Source: Gymnorhina tibicen
Taxonomy: Eukaryota; Chordata; Aves; Passeriformes; Artamidae
Direction of reading: 5' to 3'
Assembly: GCA_013399875.1 (NCBI GenBank)
Contig: VXAZ01007995.1
Coordinates: 2,583,486 to 2,647,485, forward strand
DNA: 64,000 nucleotides
Position 1 is the stretch's first letter, and every line of letters begins with the position of its first letter. Made by a program: the position numbers and the translations under genes. The notes beneath the pieces were generated by a model. It saw only the letters and a list, made by a program, of their open reading frames with translations. It was not told where the DNA came from and did no database searches. This document shows positions 13,560 through 25,520 of this stretch, piece by piece.

Positions 13560-14130
13560 GAATGTCTTAATCCTGTGTCACCCTTTCTTTGAGACACTGT
13601 GCTACATTAAATTGATTTTGAAAATGAAAGCTAAAAGCTAAGCAAAAGCCACCAATCTATTTTGCCTAAAGATGATTTTAGTGCTCTTTATGTTCCCCTA
13701 AATGACAAACCAATTTGTTACCTGCCTACATAAACATTTGCCTATATTAGCCCCAGAAATGTTTTATTTTTATTAGCCCAAACTTTATCTTTTTATGAAG
13801 ACACAGGGGCCCAATAAAATTAGTGTGCAAATATAATACCCAATTTGCATTTTTCCATGGTCAGCAGAAAAGCTGAGTAAAATCAATTTGATATTAGGTC
13901 AGCATATACATCAATAAAGCATACGCTCACACAGGACCATTGTAATGGTTCCTGTAATTTCTATGCTGCCAGAGTAAAGAGATTAAATAATATTAAATGC
14001 TCCAAAATAGCTTTGCTTTTAAGAGGAATGTAAAAAGAAAGAGAGACTTTGGCATAAAACGGGTAATAAAGGATAATAGTTGCACAATCTCCAACTTTAA
14101 AACATTGTGACAATGATCTCGGAGGCAGGC
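13560..14130. other. AT-rich block resembling a conserved non-coding element
   Basis: This is about 570 bp of AT-rich, non-repetitive, high-complexity sequence with many homeodomain-type TAAT cores and octamer-like words (atttgcat near 13845). It also has a near-palindrome at 13932-13954. The texture differs from the surrounding intron and resembles developmental enhancers. Conservation cannot be seen from one sequence, so this is inference only. Confidence 0.3.
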
Positions 14131-16604
14131 TTCCTGCAAAATGGCCCCAATTCAGCACCGCTCTCACGCCAAAATTATGGTTAAGCACATTTTTGAGCAC
14201 GATACAAGTCCGTCAAACAAATCATGTACTTCAGCACCTGACAGTGTCAAGGACAGAGCCTGAATGAAAATCCAGAAACTGAAAGGTTTTGGATGCAGTT
14301 TTGAGCATTACATGCAGGACCATTGCTGAGTAGATGGTCCATGCGCAAGGGAGGCTTTGCTGAACGAAACCCAGGCAGGACTGACCGAGCGTGGTGGGAG
14401 GTGAGGGGGTTCCATGAGCGGTGAGGGTCCCCTGTAGCAGTGCTTCCCCATCACAGACCTGATCTTCTGTGGCTTTTGCGTGGCAGACAAAGCACTGCTG
14501 CCTTCCGTTTTGGGTAAGAGTACATAGGAACAGCTGTCTGACTTCCAAAACCTGCAGTCCAGTCTTTGCTCATCGCTCTGTGGTACAAATGCCATCATTT
14601 TGGCTTTCTATCCCACTTAGTTTCTTTGTACTGCTCAGGCCAACTAGAAGAAGGCAGGAAAGAAAAGCTGGTGTTTGTCTGACCTCACCAAGTCCAGTGG
14701 GACCTGGTAGTGACCAAAAATGCTGTTCCTTTGCACTCTTGTGTTGCTGAGATGCACGCTCTTACCTGAAATGACATTTGTGGCCAGAAGGAGCAAAAAT
14801 AAATGGGATTAGGTGCTGATCTTAGGAAAAACCAGAGTACAGTAAATGCTGCTTGGATTTGATTTGCTAAAGCAGGTTAATGTGGTGGAGACGAGGCACT
14901 CGGGGCAGTACCGACACCGGCGTTGGCTTTCAGCGCAGATGTTGCAGCTCTGCTGGACACAGACGAGCTGAGGTGGCACAGAGGAGTGTAATGCAGTAGA
15001 GTTGCTTTGATTTCCGCTGTGGAGTCTTTAACTCACAAGGTTTTGAATAAAAAATGCTGGCAACGACCCACCTCGTACTGCAAAGTACCCGAGACAGGAC
15101 AACAATATGGAATTCATTTGCAATGGATAACATTCCATTAAAATATATGTGGGTATTTAAATCAAATCGTTATTTGGCCATATGTTTTTAAGGTAATGGA
15201 TTTCCATTGATTAGAGCCTTCTGGTCTTCCAGAGATGGCAAGATTTTTCTAGTGACTTGCCTCAACTTTGAAGTCCTCTGCAAAGGAGTGGAATTCACTC
15301 CCAAGTTGTCCTGATGGGCACCAGCCTAAAGGCTTTCTGGACCAGACATCTAGGGTCAGACTCTCATTCTTAGTGCTACTTTGTGAACTTGAATCATTAG
15401 CTACATCATGGCTGCAAGACCTAGAGAAATCACAAATCTGCAGTCTGATACTGCTCTGACAAGGCAGCAGAAAACATTCTGGGTGTTGAGGAGTGAAATT
15501 CTACCTCAGTATTGTTATAGAACCCCATTTTGGTAGTGCAAATGGAATTCCATAAATTTAATATTTCTGCTTGAAATTTCTAGATACTTATCATTACTCT
15601 GCTCTATACAAATACCATCATTTTCATGTTTTTATAGTAGCATAAAAATGAAAAGGGAATGAAAATGGCTAAGTGAATTTCCTGCCTTCCCGTGAAGGTT
15701 TAGAATTTGATCTGTCTCTTTGTAAGTAGAAAATGTTTTCTGCGCGACCCTGCTTTAGTTGCAGTAGTGTAATGTGCAACCAGGAGTGGAAATTGCTGTT
15801 TCCTGGGTGAGAGCTGGGGGAATGTTGCCAGTGGGGTTGTTTTAAGTGATTGGCTTGAACGTGCCACAGCTTTAGAGGGGAAGGAACGTGGTTTGAGGGC
15901 CAAACAGCGTGAGTGATGATCCAGAGTGAGAGATCTGGGCTACTTGCTTGCAGCTAATGGAGTTTCTTTTTCAGTACATTTGCTTGGTGCTGACCACCGT
16001 TGTGGTATCTGGAGAGCCAGAATAGATGTTGAGGTTAGTTTGTTCTGAATAGCACCTCAGACCTTCACAGCTTTGCCCGGGGGAATTCTCCTCTGAGCAG
16101 AGGCAGGATGGCAGTGGGTGAGTAGCAGGACATGAGGAACACTCAGTGACAGATTGTTTAGGTCTCAGTCATGAGTCAAGGCAAATATTATCCACGATGA
16201 CGATAGTGGCAGCCTTCAAAGGGAAATGAAAATGTTAATTTCAATCCTCAGATACTTTCCAGAACAGAAAATGAATAAGGAACCATTCCAGACATGTCTA
16301 CTTTTCTTTCCTTTCTTTCCAAGAAAACCTGTTTTGTCAAAGAGTTTTGTTTCTAAGATTCCCTGCTATGGCATTTAGAAGGGTAGAAGTGGTACCACAA
16401 CAGACGATTTCTCTGCATTTCCACAAGTCTCAAAGCTGTGGCTAAATGGAGTGTGCCTTTCTGTCATTTTGCTGAAGTGCTTTTGGCATCTACTAAGCAA
16501 AGCTGTACACTTCTAATCTTTTTAATTTTGATTGATCTTTTCAATCCTGAAGTAGAAAATAGGATGCATTTCTAATGTAACAGTTAAATTAAAATATGAA
16601 ATGG

Positions 16605-16960
16605 TGTTTTGTAGTTGTTTACTGGGTTAACCTTGGTCGGCAGCCAGATGCCCACCCAGCTGCTCCCTCTTATCTGGGACAGGGGGAGAAAATAAGATGG
16701 AAAGGCTCATGGGTCAAGAGAGAGACAGGGATATCATTTACTGATTGCCATTGTGGGCAAAGCAGACTTGACTTGTGGGGATTTTAATTTATTGCCAATT
16801 AAAATAGACTCGCTTAGTGAAAATTATTGATTATAATAATGATTCTAATAACTGCTATGAAGCATAAATAACAACAAATTTGTAATTGAAAACAAAGCCA
16901 AAACCACGAAACACCCCAAACCAATCCTCTGTCCAAAAGATTCCTAATCAGGGTGCTGCT
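16605..16960. mobile_element. Probable endogenous-retrovirus-type solitary LTR fragment
   Basis: The segment starts near ttactgggttaacc. It continues through a block with cagccagatgcccacccagc, a gggacagggggagaaaataa block and a caagagagagacagggat block, and ends in an AT-rich stretch with ataataatgattctaataac. This order of short blocks resembles a repeat seen widely in bird genomes that I associate with ERVL-type LTRs. It is diverged and incomplete, and I saw no internal retroviral coding sequence beside it. Family and orientation are unresolved. The boundaries are approximate; 16605-16790 is the better supported part. Confidence 0.5.
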
Positions 16961-18623
16961 CCAGATCCAAAGAGTGGCAGTCATGTTGCTGAGCACATCT
17001 GTGCCAAGCTACAGTCCTTTTAATGTAATTCTGGTTTTCCAAGAGGGGAGGAAAACTCATCTGCCCTTGTGATCCCAGCCTTCTCCTTTTGTTCTTTAAA
17101 GTTGGTTTGCTGATTTATCTCCTTCCCCCCACACTACTTAATGTTAATGCAAATGGTGTGGGATGGTCATCGGCTTCTAGCTGATGGTGTTGCGCTCCTT
17201 TTTGCTGCCTCCCACTTCTCTTCTGCCAGCAGAATTGACCTCACCAGCTGCTGGGTTTGCAGAGACTTTCTTTCTTATATTTCTTTGCCTCTGGGGCTCA
17301 AAAACATCAGAGAATGGTGAAGCTGGTGTAAGAAAGAACGAATGAATGGCTGAGATATAGGGAGAGCAGCTGCAGGACTTTGAGGTGCTAAGGAAATAAA
17401 AGAAGAAACCTGCTGCAATTGTCTCCTGAGAACAGCAAAAAATGTATTGATTATTCCTATGGTTCTGTTGGGTTTGATTTGCCATGGGGAAAACTGAGCA
17501 TTTCTAAGAACTTGGGAAATTAAGAAAATTAACTAAGGTATGGTCCTGAGGACTCTCACACATCTTTGAAAATAAAAGTCTAACTTTGGATATGTGTACA
17601 ATACATCTACCTAATTAAAACGGGGGAAAAAAGAGCTTGGATTTAGCTTCCAGTCTGTAAACTTTTTACTTCAAAACAAAGATTTAAACTGTCTCTAGCA
17701 ATTGGAGCCTGCTGTGTTTAGCATTACCCCTGCTGTGTGTGTTCAGGTTGAGATAAGACATCTAACTGAGGTCCTGACCTCTTATAGTCTTTAAAATTCC
17801 CAGAACCCATTTTGAAAGAGGATCATTTTTATTTGCTGTTTATTAAATGCAGTCACAGCACAAACAAAGGAAGGATCCTGCTTGACCCATGTAGTTTATG
17901 GCTGAAGCAGGTGGCCAAAGTGGTGTGGTTTCTAAACTGAGGGATTAACCCATGTTAAGTTCAGCATAGCTGGGATCTAAATCTGCCTTCTACGTACCTG
18001 TAATTTGAAGGGGAAATGGCACATTTTCCTGCCCTCACTGAGAAGGTTCCTGGATTTACTCTTGGTCTCTTTTTCTAGACTTAATTTTTTTTTTTAAACT
18101 TTTCTTTCAGTTAGGGCAGATACAGTCCCAAACAGATTTTTTAAAAAATCACCTCTATATCCTCCAGAGCAAAGCCTAATAAATATAATTTGTAGCACTT
18201 TGCCATTGCTTGGCACTATTAAGGCTCGTGCCAAGTGTAATGCAGGGTGCAATTGGCTTTACCTTGACTGGAGTCCCACTGCTGTTCCTGAGGCCCAGAG
18301 GGACATTTATCACGAGTGAGAGCACAATTACAGTGCAGTTAAACTCCCTGCAGTAAATCTTGGGGTTTAAAAGGAGAACTAAATTTGTTGTTGCAGGTTT
18401 GGCTGCATGTCATTAGTCTTGCAGCCCTCGTGCAGTCTGGGAAGGAGACCTGGTGACACTGTCTCGTTGGTTATGGATTGTGCTTGTTTATAACATGTGA
18501 CCAATTTTAATAAAAGGATATGTTTTAAAATTTAGCAGTTGTTTGTTTCTCTGTCTGGGGCCCAGTTTAAGGATCTTTAATTTCTCTTTTTTCTCCTCTG
18601 TCCCCTGCCCTTTTCTGCTGCAG

Positions 18624-18713
18624 CGAACCTGCGTCCAGGGGCTGAACAGAAAGTGGTGTTCATCACTGCACGGGTCCATCCTGGGGAAACACCCTCTTCC
18701 TTCGTCTGCCAAG
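18624..18713 (+). CDS. AGBL4: AGBL4 (CCP6) internal coding exon with HPGE zinc motif
   Basis: This 90-bp internal exon encodes part of the catalytic domain of cytosolic carboxypeptidase 6, an M14 metallocarboxypeptidase that removes glutamates from polyglutamylated tubulin and other proteins. It is preceded by a pyrimidine-rich acceptor (ttttctgctgcag) and followed by a near-consensus donor (AAG|gtgagt). The first two bases (cg) finish a split codon. Then come 29 codons starting NLRPGAEQK and ending SSFVCQ, and one base (g) begins the next codon, so the exon is phase 1 to phase 1. HPGE lies about 18 codons in; in this family its His and Glu bind the catalytic zinc. The run around VVFITARVHPGE followed by TPSSFVCQ matches CCP6 (AGBL4) as I remember it, better than the other CCP paralogues. 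The catalytic His and Glu are intact and there is no frameshift. The gene runs on outside this exon. The residue split across the upstream junction is probably Ala (G|CG), which is an inference. Confidence 0.93.
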
Positions 18714-21700
18714 GTGAGTGTCTGCACCAAGGTGGCAGATCTGGTGGCATCTGATTTCCTGCTGATGCACGTGTCTGGTGTGGATAGCTTTGGCTCTGAA
18801 AAGGGACCGAGCTCACATCACAGATTTTTCCATTGTGAGGATATCAGCAGAATCTCTCATCTAATACCCAGCTGCTTGTCTTCCTTGAGGCAATAGGAAT
18901 AGATTGTCTCCAAGTCTTGTGAATGTTTGCTGAACTTGGTCAGAATTGGACAGAATGGGGCTCTGAAGCTATTTGGGAAGAATGAGACAGTCACGCTCAT
19001 ATGCAATATATTTGTGTAAAGCTCCTTTTCTTAGAGCTTTTCCTGTTCATTTTCCTGGGGTTGGTTCTGTTAACTGCTTATTTTTTTTCTTGCTGTCTAC
19101 TATCTCCAGCTTCTTTTCCATCACAAAGCAGTGACCCTAGTTCTCCAGTTGAATTCAGACAAAGGCCTCTCTTTGTCTGCAGCTGCTGCTCTGAGGAACA
19201 CAGCTCCCAGTGGCTGACAGCTGTTTCCTGCACAAAGCATTCCTGCTAAAAATAGAAAGCAAATTGCCCAGCTTGTATTTATAAAGAGTTGTAAATCTCA
19301 GGCTTGTGGGTACAAATAAATAAATAACCCTGGCACGCCTTCATATAACTTCATTATGTAGGTCTGAAATATTGTACTTATGTATGTGGCTGTCTGCAGT
19401 GGTAAAGTGTTGATGGTGTAAATCAAAGTAGCTCCCCTGGAGCCAGGGCAATTTGGTAATTCACTGCAGCAGCTTGGACCTGGCCCTGCTGAGCCGATGA
19501 GTTGCATCAATCAAGCATATGCAGAGTTTATTATGTTGTCTGCTCATGATGCCGCAGACTCGTTTGCCACTGGCCCTGCTGGTGCCCAAAGACCTCGGTG
19601 GGAAGGGTCTGGCACAGGTTCGGGGTCTTCTCTGCGTGCTCCTCGTCCTGGCAAGGTGCTGTGTCCGGCATCTCTCTGAGGCAGAAAGTCAGCAGCTGCC
19701 CCCTCTGCTGCCCCAGCCCCAAGTGGGCTTGCAGGACGCTCTGCTTGCTGGCCCGGAGCAGCAAAGGTAAAGCCCTTCCTCTAATAAAACAACGCTTCAG
19801 ACCGAGAGCAGGAAAACTCAGCGAGTTTCCCATCTCCTGCCGTGCCACAGTCAATGCAGGGCATTATAGCACACATGATGTTTGTTAATGAATATGGATT
19901 TTTAATTGGCTGCTTTGATTCTGTTTGTGGCTGCTGGCATAGCCCTGTGAAATGAAAGCTGAGGCATGCTGCTGAGGTGGTGCTTTGTAAATGATGTTAT
20001 TTTATTTTGATAATGGAGAGTTTATTCAAAAGGGAAATAATAAAAAAAAAAAAGGATGTGTAAAAGCGGGTGGCACGCTTAGCCTGATGAAACAGCTAGA
20101 TAGAAGTCATGCTCTGATTGTCTCAGAGAAACTTTGTGCTTTGTAGGGAAAAAAGCAAAAACAAACAAAGAAATCACACAAAAAAAGCAGGAAACAAGAA
20201 AAATAGCAAGGTGGTATCAAGGTGTCAGTCTTGGAGGAGCACATCCAAAACTTGCTGTGGCTGCAGTTCTAGCACGTGCTCGGCTCCTTTGGGAGTGCCC
20301 GGGTCCACAGGCACTGGGCTCTGCTCTGAGCCCCTGCCCCATGCAGGCAGAGCTGCCTCCTGTGCAGAATTAGCATCCAGACAAGCAGAAATGTCAGACA
20401 TTTCAAGGCTATTGCAGCATGGTTTCTAGCACTGCCAAATGTGAAATTGGGTGCTTGCTCCATCTTTGGAAACTTTTGTGTGGGAGGATCAAAAGAAGGG
20501 ATAAAAAAGATTCCTCTGGCAGTCGAGTTGAGGGCACACTTAGGAATTTTATTTCTGGAGTCTCAGGAAGCTTTTTGGCATAGTTAGGTGTTGCAGATTT
20601 TATATCCAGATGCCAGCTCAGTGCATATGGAACATGTCAGGATTATTTTTTTTCTTGGTGGAGAGATTTCTTCTTGAATGTTTGATTATGCTCACCACCT
20701 GGGGTATTAAGATCTGGAAACTGATCTCAAAGATTCCCTGGGAGCAAGCAGCACCTCATGGTTGGAAGACCAGAACTGTGACTGCCCAGGCCTGGAGAAC
20801 CAGTCCATAGGGGAATAGATAATGAGCTAAAAGCTTTATATTTTTTAATTTTTTTCCTGTTGATCTTTGGTTTTATTCAGTTCAGTCACTGTCTTCTTTA
20901 AAGCCTGAAGATAATATCTGACTCCTTACTCATTTTTCTACTGGTCTTTGAGCTGGCCAGGGCCCTTTCTGCCCTCTTTGGCATGCTCTCTGCTAAGGGA
21001 TTTTTAGCCAGGTACTCCAAACAGGAGCTTCGGTCCCTGAGAAGCAAGTTTTCTAGCTTTAATACATCAGGAGATGCTTGCTCCTGTCTTTTGATCCTTT
21101 GTAGTCCACTTTACCCACATTTTGTGAATCTAAGCAAGGATTTTGTGTTCCTGTAGGAAACAAAACTTGTCATCTCCCTGTTCAAAATTGTTTTTCTGTC
21201 ATCCTTTTTCATATTCTAGTATGAAGAATCCACTGAAAACTGAGTTTTGGATACAAATCCCCTGTATTCCTGCAAATGTGCAAGTATTTTAAACTTGGAG
21301 CCACATTTCTGTCACCTTCCAACTGTGGAGTGCTTGCAGCAGTAGCCAGACCTCCTTAGAATCATCAGGCACCTCATCCAGCAGTTACAAACAAATGCTG
21401 TAATATTTCACACATGGCGCAGCTGCCGAGCTGCAGTTCAGTTCCTTAAAAGGCATACAAAACCCTGGAGGGCCTCTTCATAAAGAGATGGATTAGGAAC
21501 CTTTTGTTTCTGTTTCGGTCTTTTAAGAGTTAGTGCAGTGGTTGGCCTTTTTAGGAAGTTTTCCTGGTGGTCCTTAACTGGTTGTGGTGGAGCTCAGGGC
21601 TGGAAATGGAGACCCAGCCAGCAGAGAGTGTATTCAATACATTCACACGAGTACCTTCCACATCCAAAGTAGGATGGTGTTCTCCTCCTCAGATGGTGGT

Positions 21701-23264
21701 GGTCACCATGAGCACTGATGTTTGTAGCATTTTTAGGGATGAATAAGTAGGAGTAGGGTCCAGGATTAAGAGGATTTGTCTTCACTTTGCTCTTATAGAC
21801 CATTTTTTAACCGACTGGAATCACTGCTGCTCCTGGAGGGCTTTTGTAGTGAGCACAAAGAAGAGCAAATTCATCTTACAGCCTGAACTCATCTCTCTTG
21901 GGCTGTTCAGATTTCTGAGGGATTTTTCTGAAGTTGTGGGTTTAGATTATTTTCCTTTCTTAGATATTTTTCCTCATTTTTTTCCCCCACAGTATTGTCA
22001 TTTAAGAAAATGTGTGCTGTTTTCTCTTCCATTCTTTACTGTAAAGGCAAATAAACTAACTCTTACAGGTGTCAGGTAATAGTGTGCACTAATGTGTGTA
22101 AAATCTGTGCAAGCCCCTCCCCTCTAAACAGTGGGCATAAGGCAGCTTTCAAAAGGCTTGGGTTTTATCCAAGATCTGGCAATAGGGGTATTTTTAGCCC
22201 CCAGTATTCTCAGAGTCTTGTTTTCTTTCCTATGTTTGCTAGATTCTAGTTTCTTCGTGGGTGAAAAGCAACTGTCCCTCACTATTCATATACATGGAAA
22301 GTTGTGGGAGACACTCCTATGTTTACGTTTATCCCGTATGCTCTGGCTTTTGCCAGCAGTCAGTAATTCCAAGGTTAAAGACGTCTAGATGTGCCAACAC
22401 ACGTATTTCACTCATTGATTCAGCATGTCCTATTTAGTAGGATGTCGTTTGTTGATTTGCCAGTGTGGCATCCACCGTGCCTTCTAAGTGCAGAAATGAA
22501 AGTTGGTACCCTCGGCCTCTAATAGGGTTTTCCAGGCTGGGATGCTGGAATGGAAGACCCAGTGCAGGACAGGAGGGAAGAGGGGTCCTACGGCTGGGTT
22601 TGCAGATGCTGAGCATCTTGGGCTAAGTGTAATTTGACCTGGAGCTGACCTTGAAGCTTATGGGTTGAAAAGGGAACAGCCATTGAAAAGAAAATATAAG
22701 AAAAACAGACACCTGGGACTCTTTTCCATAAGAAATGGACCAAAAATTACTTTTCAATCTTTTTTTTCTTTATAGCTGCTTAAACGAATGCTCCCTCTTG
22801 CTTCACTTAAATCAGCTGATATGAAATGAAGAAACAGATTACACTGGGCAAGGTCTCTTGATTTTCTGTTTCCATTCTTGGTCTGTGTTTTTAACCCTCG
22901 CCCTCTTGCCAGCAGAGGGCAGGGGAAAAAAAATCTGAGAACTTTTGTATAAATTTTGATTCTAAATTTAAGGAATGGGATAGAATGCAACAGACTGCCT
23001 GAAAACAAGTCTCCCACCAGCTGTCTCTCAAGTTCTGATGTTGCACAATAACTCACTGGGCTAGTGGGTAATTGAACTTGCTCTCTGTGTCACCAAGATG
23101 CTCCAGGTGCTATGAAGGATTTTAGTCCTGGACAGATTCCAAAGTGGCCTCTTAAAACTGTTTGCTAGTTCATTTCATGGAGGCAGTGCCTTCAAATTCT
23201 TTGAATTTGATCCTGCAGGAAACCTGAAGGAGTTAGTGAGAGTGAAGTTGCTACCATAGAATAA

Positions 23265-23360
23265 ATGTGACTTGGGTGGGGGTTTTTTCATTGTGTTATG
23301 GGGTTTGTTTGCTTTATTTTGTTATTTGTTTGGGATTTGGTGGGTTTTTATTTCTTGTGG
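23265..23360. repeat. T/G-rich low-complexity stretch
   Basis: A strongly strand-asymmetric T/G-rich run beginning at gggtgggggttttttc. The open frames across it are Phe/Gly/Leu-rich because of this composition and are not genes. Confidence 0.7.
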
Positions 23361-25139
23361 GAAATGCAAGTATGAGATGGGTCCTTTTGGAGCCTGTTTC
23401 TTCTACTTGGAATTTTACCCAAACTCTGTCTTTTCTTATGAAGAAAGAGGAGGAATATACTGTCAGGGTTAAAAGCTGCTTTTCTGTTTCTTTTACTAAG
23501 CATGAATCTTTTGAGCATTAGGACACAAGTGATAGTAACTGAAGGCCAGGACACGTTTTACATGCAAGCGTAAATTCAGCCTTTACATGTGAAAAGAACC
23601 TTTCTGAAGTAGCAGAGGTGATGACCTTGCTTAGCTGTCTCTAGGGTATAAATTTCTTCTAAGGGAAAGAAACTTGAGTTCTGTAGCCATGGGGGTAAGG
23701 TGCTTTGGGTAACAGCAGCTGTACTGGAGAAAAAAGCACGGCACCTAGAAATCCCTGTTGTGGTACTGGGTCCTCGGAAGCTTTGGGGACATCATCTGCC
23801 AGATTTCCCTTCAGACTGAATGTGCATCTGAATAAATGCAAGGCTTGCATCTCACTTTATATGTTTTATTCTTCTGTCTAGCAAGCCAACTCATCTTCAT
23901 TTCCAAGCTATGTTTCCCCACCAAAGGAGGAAACAAAATACCATTCCATAGGGAATAGGAATCTTATAAATGCATGTTTGTTGTATTACTGTCAAGTCTC
24001 ACTTCTGTCTTCTGTGCCAAATGAAAGAGACTGGAAGCAAACACTTATGCTGTCCTGGCTACTTCTAGACTCCCAGTGAGTGCCTCCATATGTATAAAGG
24101 TTTAGTCTGCAATTCCTCTTTGGATGTGCTTGTAATGCATTTCTGGGTGCAGGAGGGCTCTGCCTTGGCCATGCAGCCAAGGGGCGAATGCTCCCTGGTG
24201 CAGGGAATGCCTTTATTGGGAGCCTTTTCCAGTGTTTCTCTTTGTGGGCTGCATTGCTAAGACTGAAGAGAACTGAGTAGCACAGAAGCTTCACTTTAAA
24301 GGTATTTTTTGATACTCTCTTGCCACCCCAAAGGTGTAAAGACACAAAGCTTCCATTCCCTTTCAATACTTATTGTATCCTATACAAATCTTTTCCGGCT
24401 GCAATCAGTAGGAAAGTGCATCTCCTAGTGCAGAGTTCCACCTTAGAGGTGACTGCTTGCGGTCAAAAGAGCAGAATCTTTGCATGGAATGAATGGTGTT
24501 CTGCCTCCAGACAATGGTACTCGTAAGTTGTGTCAGGAGGGGATGGGAGCACTCCTGTGCTTCCAGGAGCAGCTTAGCACTTTGGAGCAGTGAGGGAATG
24601 TGGGGAGCAGGAGCTGCAGTTCATGGTCTCTTTCACAGGAGCTGAGGAAACCAAATGATGAGAAGCAAACAAAGGCAGCAGAACTCAACAACCCAACCAT
24701 AAAATGAGCTGCAGGGCTCTCTTAAAGTTGTTAAATTGCATTCATCCTTCCCACCAAGATTTTTTTTCTTTTAAGTGCACAGCTCCTAAGCTTTAATACA
24801 AAGGGAAACACACTCTCCCTGACTTCTAAAGCAACATGAAAAACACTATTGTCTGTCCCTTGTAAATCTCCCGGATGAGATTTTAGTGTGAAGTATCCCA
24901 GGAGAGAGAAAGGTTGTTCTGAGAATAATAAAACATCCATATTGGAGTAATGGAAATAAAAGATCCTTTTAAAGTTGTGTTGATGTAAATAGACTGTTAG
25001 AGGAATTCCTGCTACCAGCGTGACATTGGCTGTTACAAGATAGCACAGGCTTTGAATCAATCCACCGTGGTGTCAGGCAGGTACGAGAGGTTATACACCC
25101 GGGTTCCTGAGCTGGAGGAAATTTATAATGAGTTTAAAT

Positions 25140-25520
25140 TTCTCCGGCTGTAGAGCTACGTGAGTCGCTCCCTTGCAACGTGTGTTTTCTGGAACTCCTG
25201 CGCAGAGGAGAAGGTGTGGCGGTGGCAGGGCGTGGAGGGGGACTGTGCATGGGCTGGGTGTTGCTGTCTGCAACAGCAGAGAAACCCCCGGAACTCTGGA
25301 GACCTGAGCTGTCCCCAAGGGAGGAGTTGTGTCATCTGCGGCCGTTCCGTGGCTGAGACATCTCTCCCCACCAGCAGCAGAGGTTGCTGCCCCACCTCTT
25401 CCATTCAATCTGCAGCAGCAGGAACAGAAAGTTGGCCTGGTCAGGCAGGCTCACCCCTCCCCAGCCCGGCCCCGTGTGCTCATCTCGCTGTTCCGGTGGG
25501 AGGAATGGATCAGCACTGAC
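25140..25520. other. CpG-richer patch inside the intron
   Basis: Roughly a dozen or more CpG dinucleotides lie within about 380 bp (for example ctgcggccgttccgtgg), well above the surrounding intron. Several frames are open here, as expected for GC-rich DNA, and none resembles a known protein. It could be a weak CpG island or simply a GC-rich patch. Confidence 0.3.

Larger units (their letters stand above)
1..18623 (+). other. AGBL4: AGBL4 intron upstream of the HPGE exon (partial)
   Basis: The whole left part of the window appears to be intron, ending at the CAG at 18621-18623. I saw no exon encoding the CCP6 segment expected just upstream of NLRPGAEQK, so the previous exon should lie before base 1. 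Contents are listed separately: a poly-A/poly-T pair near 1.85 kb, an AT-rich stretch at 2.58-3.12 kb with a forkhead-like inverted repeat, a CR1 tail at 3.6 kb, a possible CR1 remnant at 8.64 kb, a recursive-splice-like site at 12.13 kb, an AT-rich block at 13.56-14.13 kb, and a probable LTR fragment at 16.6 kb. The intervals 3.8-8.6, 8.75-12.1, 14.2-16.6 and 17.0-18.1 kb hold no gene or repeat I recognise. The strand follows the gene. Confidence 0.85.
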
